Of a stretch of DNA of 64,000 bases, positions 63,831 through 64,000 are shown one piece after another. The stretch lies in the NCBI RefSeq assembly GCF_900129965.1, contig NZ_FQXM01000012.1, positions 71,778 through 135,777 on the forward strand, in the 5' to 3' direction. The stretch comes from Clostridium grantii DSM 8605 (GTDB taxonomy: Bacteria; Bacillota; Clostridia; Clostridiales; Clostridiaceae). Within the stretch, counting starts at the first letter, position 1. Every line of letters starts with the position of its first letter. Both the position numbers and the translations under genes were made by a program. The notes under the pieces are model-generated. The model saw only the letters and a program-made list of their open reading frames with translations. It did no database searches and was not told where the DNA came from.

Positions 63831-64000
63831 ATAGGTGTCCGCAATAACTCTGGTAACTTACCCTTCCATGTCTCACAGGATCTGTGTCCTAAATTCCTTC
63901 GTTCAGTCTATCCAAGAGGCGGATGTCAGCATATGCTCCTCGACCGGGTCTCTATGCCCTTATGGAAAATTTTCAAACCTGACTAATCCCAGTTTCTTTT
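63831..64000. other. GC-rich structured segment, possible noncoding RNA or mobile-element end
   Basis: Base composition is about half G+C here, against roughly 27-30% in the rest of the window, and no reading frame is convincing. Several small hairpins can be drawn: CACAG/CTGTG, AGGA/TCCT, GACC/GGTC and the palindrome GCATATGC. The composition break suggests an imported element or a structured RNA whose remainder lies beyond the window. It could be the leading part of an insertion sequence; family not identified. Confidence 0.4.

Noticed and set aside
63831..64000. Group II intron end
   Set aside because: No domain V-like sequence or intron boundary motif is visible in the window.

Overview
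The window is AT-rich DNA from a spore-forming, anaerobic, low-GC Firmicute of the class Clostridia. The evidence is an IspH fused to ribosomal-protein-S1 domains, a miaB-mutS-mutL-miaA-hfq operon next to lexA, a CotS-type spore-coat kinase, an ECF-transporter style of vitamin uptake, and an oxygen-independent [NiFe] hydrogenase locus. I cannot name the species from sequence alone. No CRISPR array, rRNA or tRNA gene was seen.

Layout. 1-6.3 kb holds accessory genes: a DUF4230 protein, a two-gene operon of an ECF transporter S component and a TudS-related desulfidase, a secreted GH9 glucanase lipoprotein behind a LacI-type operator, a YdcF protein and a flavodoxin-like oxidoreductase. purB follows at 6.4-7.8 kb. 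7.9-8.4 kb contains two decayed minus-strand genes, one a recognisable ASCH-domain pseudogene. 8.4-16.4 kb is a nine-gene [NiFe]-hydrogenase operon: cytochrome b5-domain protein, small and large subunits, maturation protease, a shortened HypA-like protein, HypF, HypC, HypD and HypE. 16.6-20.5 kb has a beta-propeller protein of unknown role, a Xer-type recombinase behind a long palindrome, an acidic protein and lexA with its own SOS box. 20.5-29.3 kb is the minus-strand PLP enzyme, hfq, miaA, mutL, mutS, miaB block. 29.4-41.5 kb holds spore-associated genes (small ORF, GNAT, CotS-like), ispH-S1, cmk, a flavoprotein, an RpiR regulator, an RNA pseudouridine synthase, an RNA methyltransferase, ndk, and an ECF S component coupled to a class V aminotransferase. 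41.5-50.2 kb has GNAT, HD, lon, DegV, speD, a SprT-like protein, an S66 peptidase and a BFD-like ferredoxin. 50.2-56.1 kb holds an orphan histidine kinase, glutamate dehydrogenase with a sigma-54-type promoter, and the sigma-54 activator immediately upstream. The rest is a zinc-ribbon membrane protein, pepA, a GNAT, a DUF3048 lipoprotein, an LDH-like enzyme and, in the last 170 bases, a GC-rich structured segment unlike the rest of the window.

The most unusual signal is at translation starts. Four genes have no ATG, GTG or TTG in a position that gives a complete protein, or have a much better-placed AUH codon. These are the cytochrome b5-domain gene (ATT), the hydrogenase small subunit (ATT), hypC (ATC, which places the essential cysteine at position 2) and the S66 peptidase (ATC or ATA behind a perfect AGGAGG). 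The hydrogenase small subunit also shifts one proximal-cluster cysteine by one position. Other signals worth checking are paired TetR-type operators embedded in the lon promoter, the sigma-54 control of glutamate dehydrogenase, an out-of-frame coding-like tail after the TudS-related gene, and the possible structured RNA or mobile-element end at the right edge.
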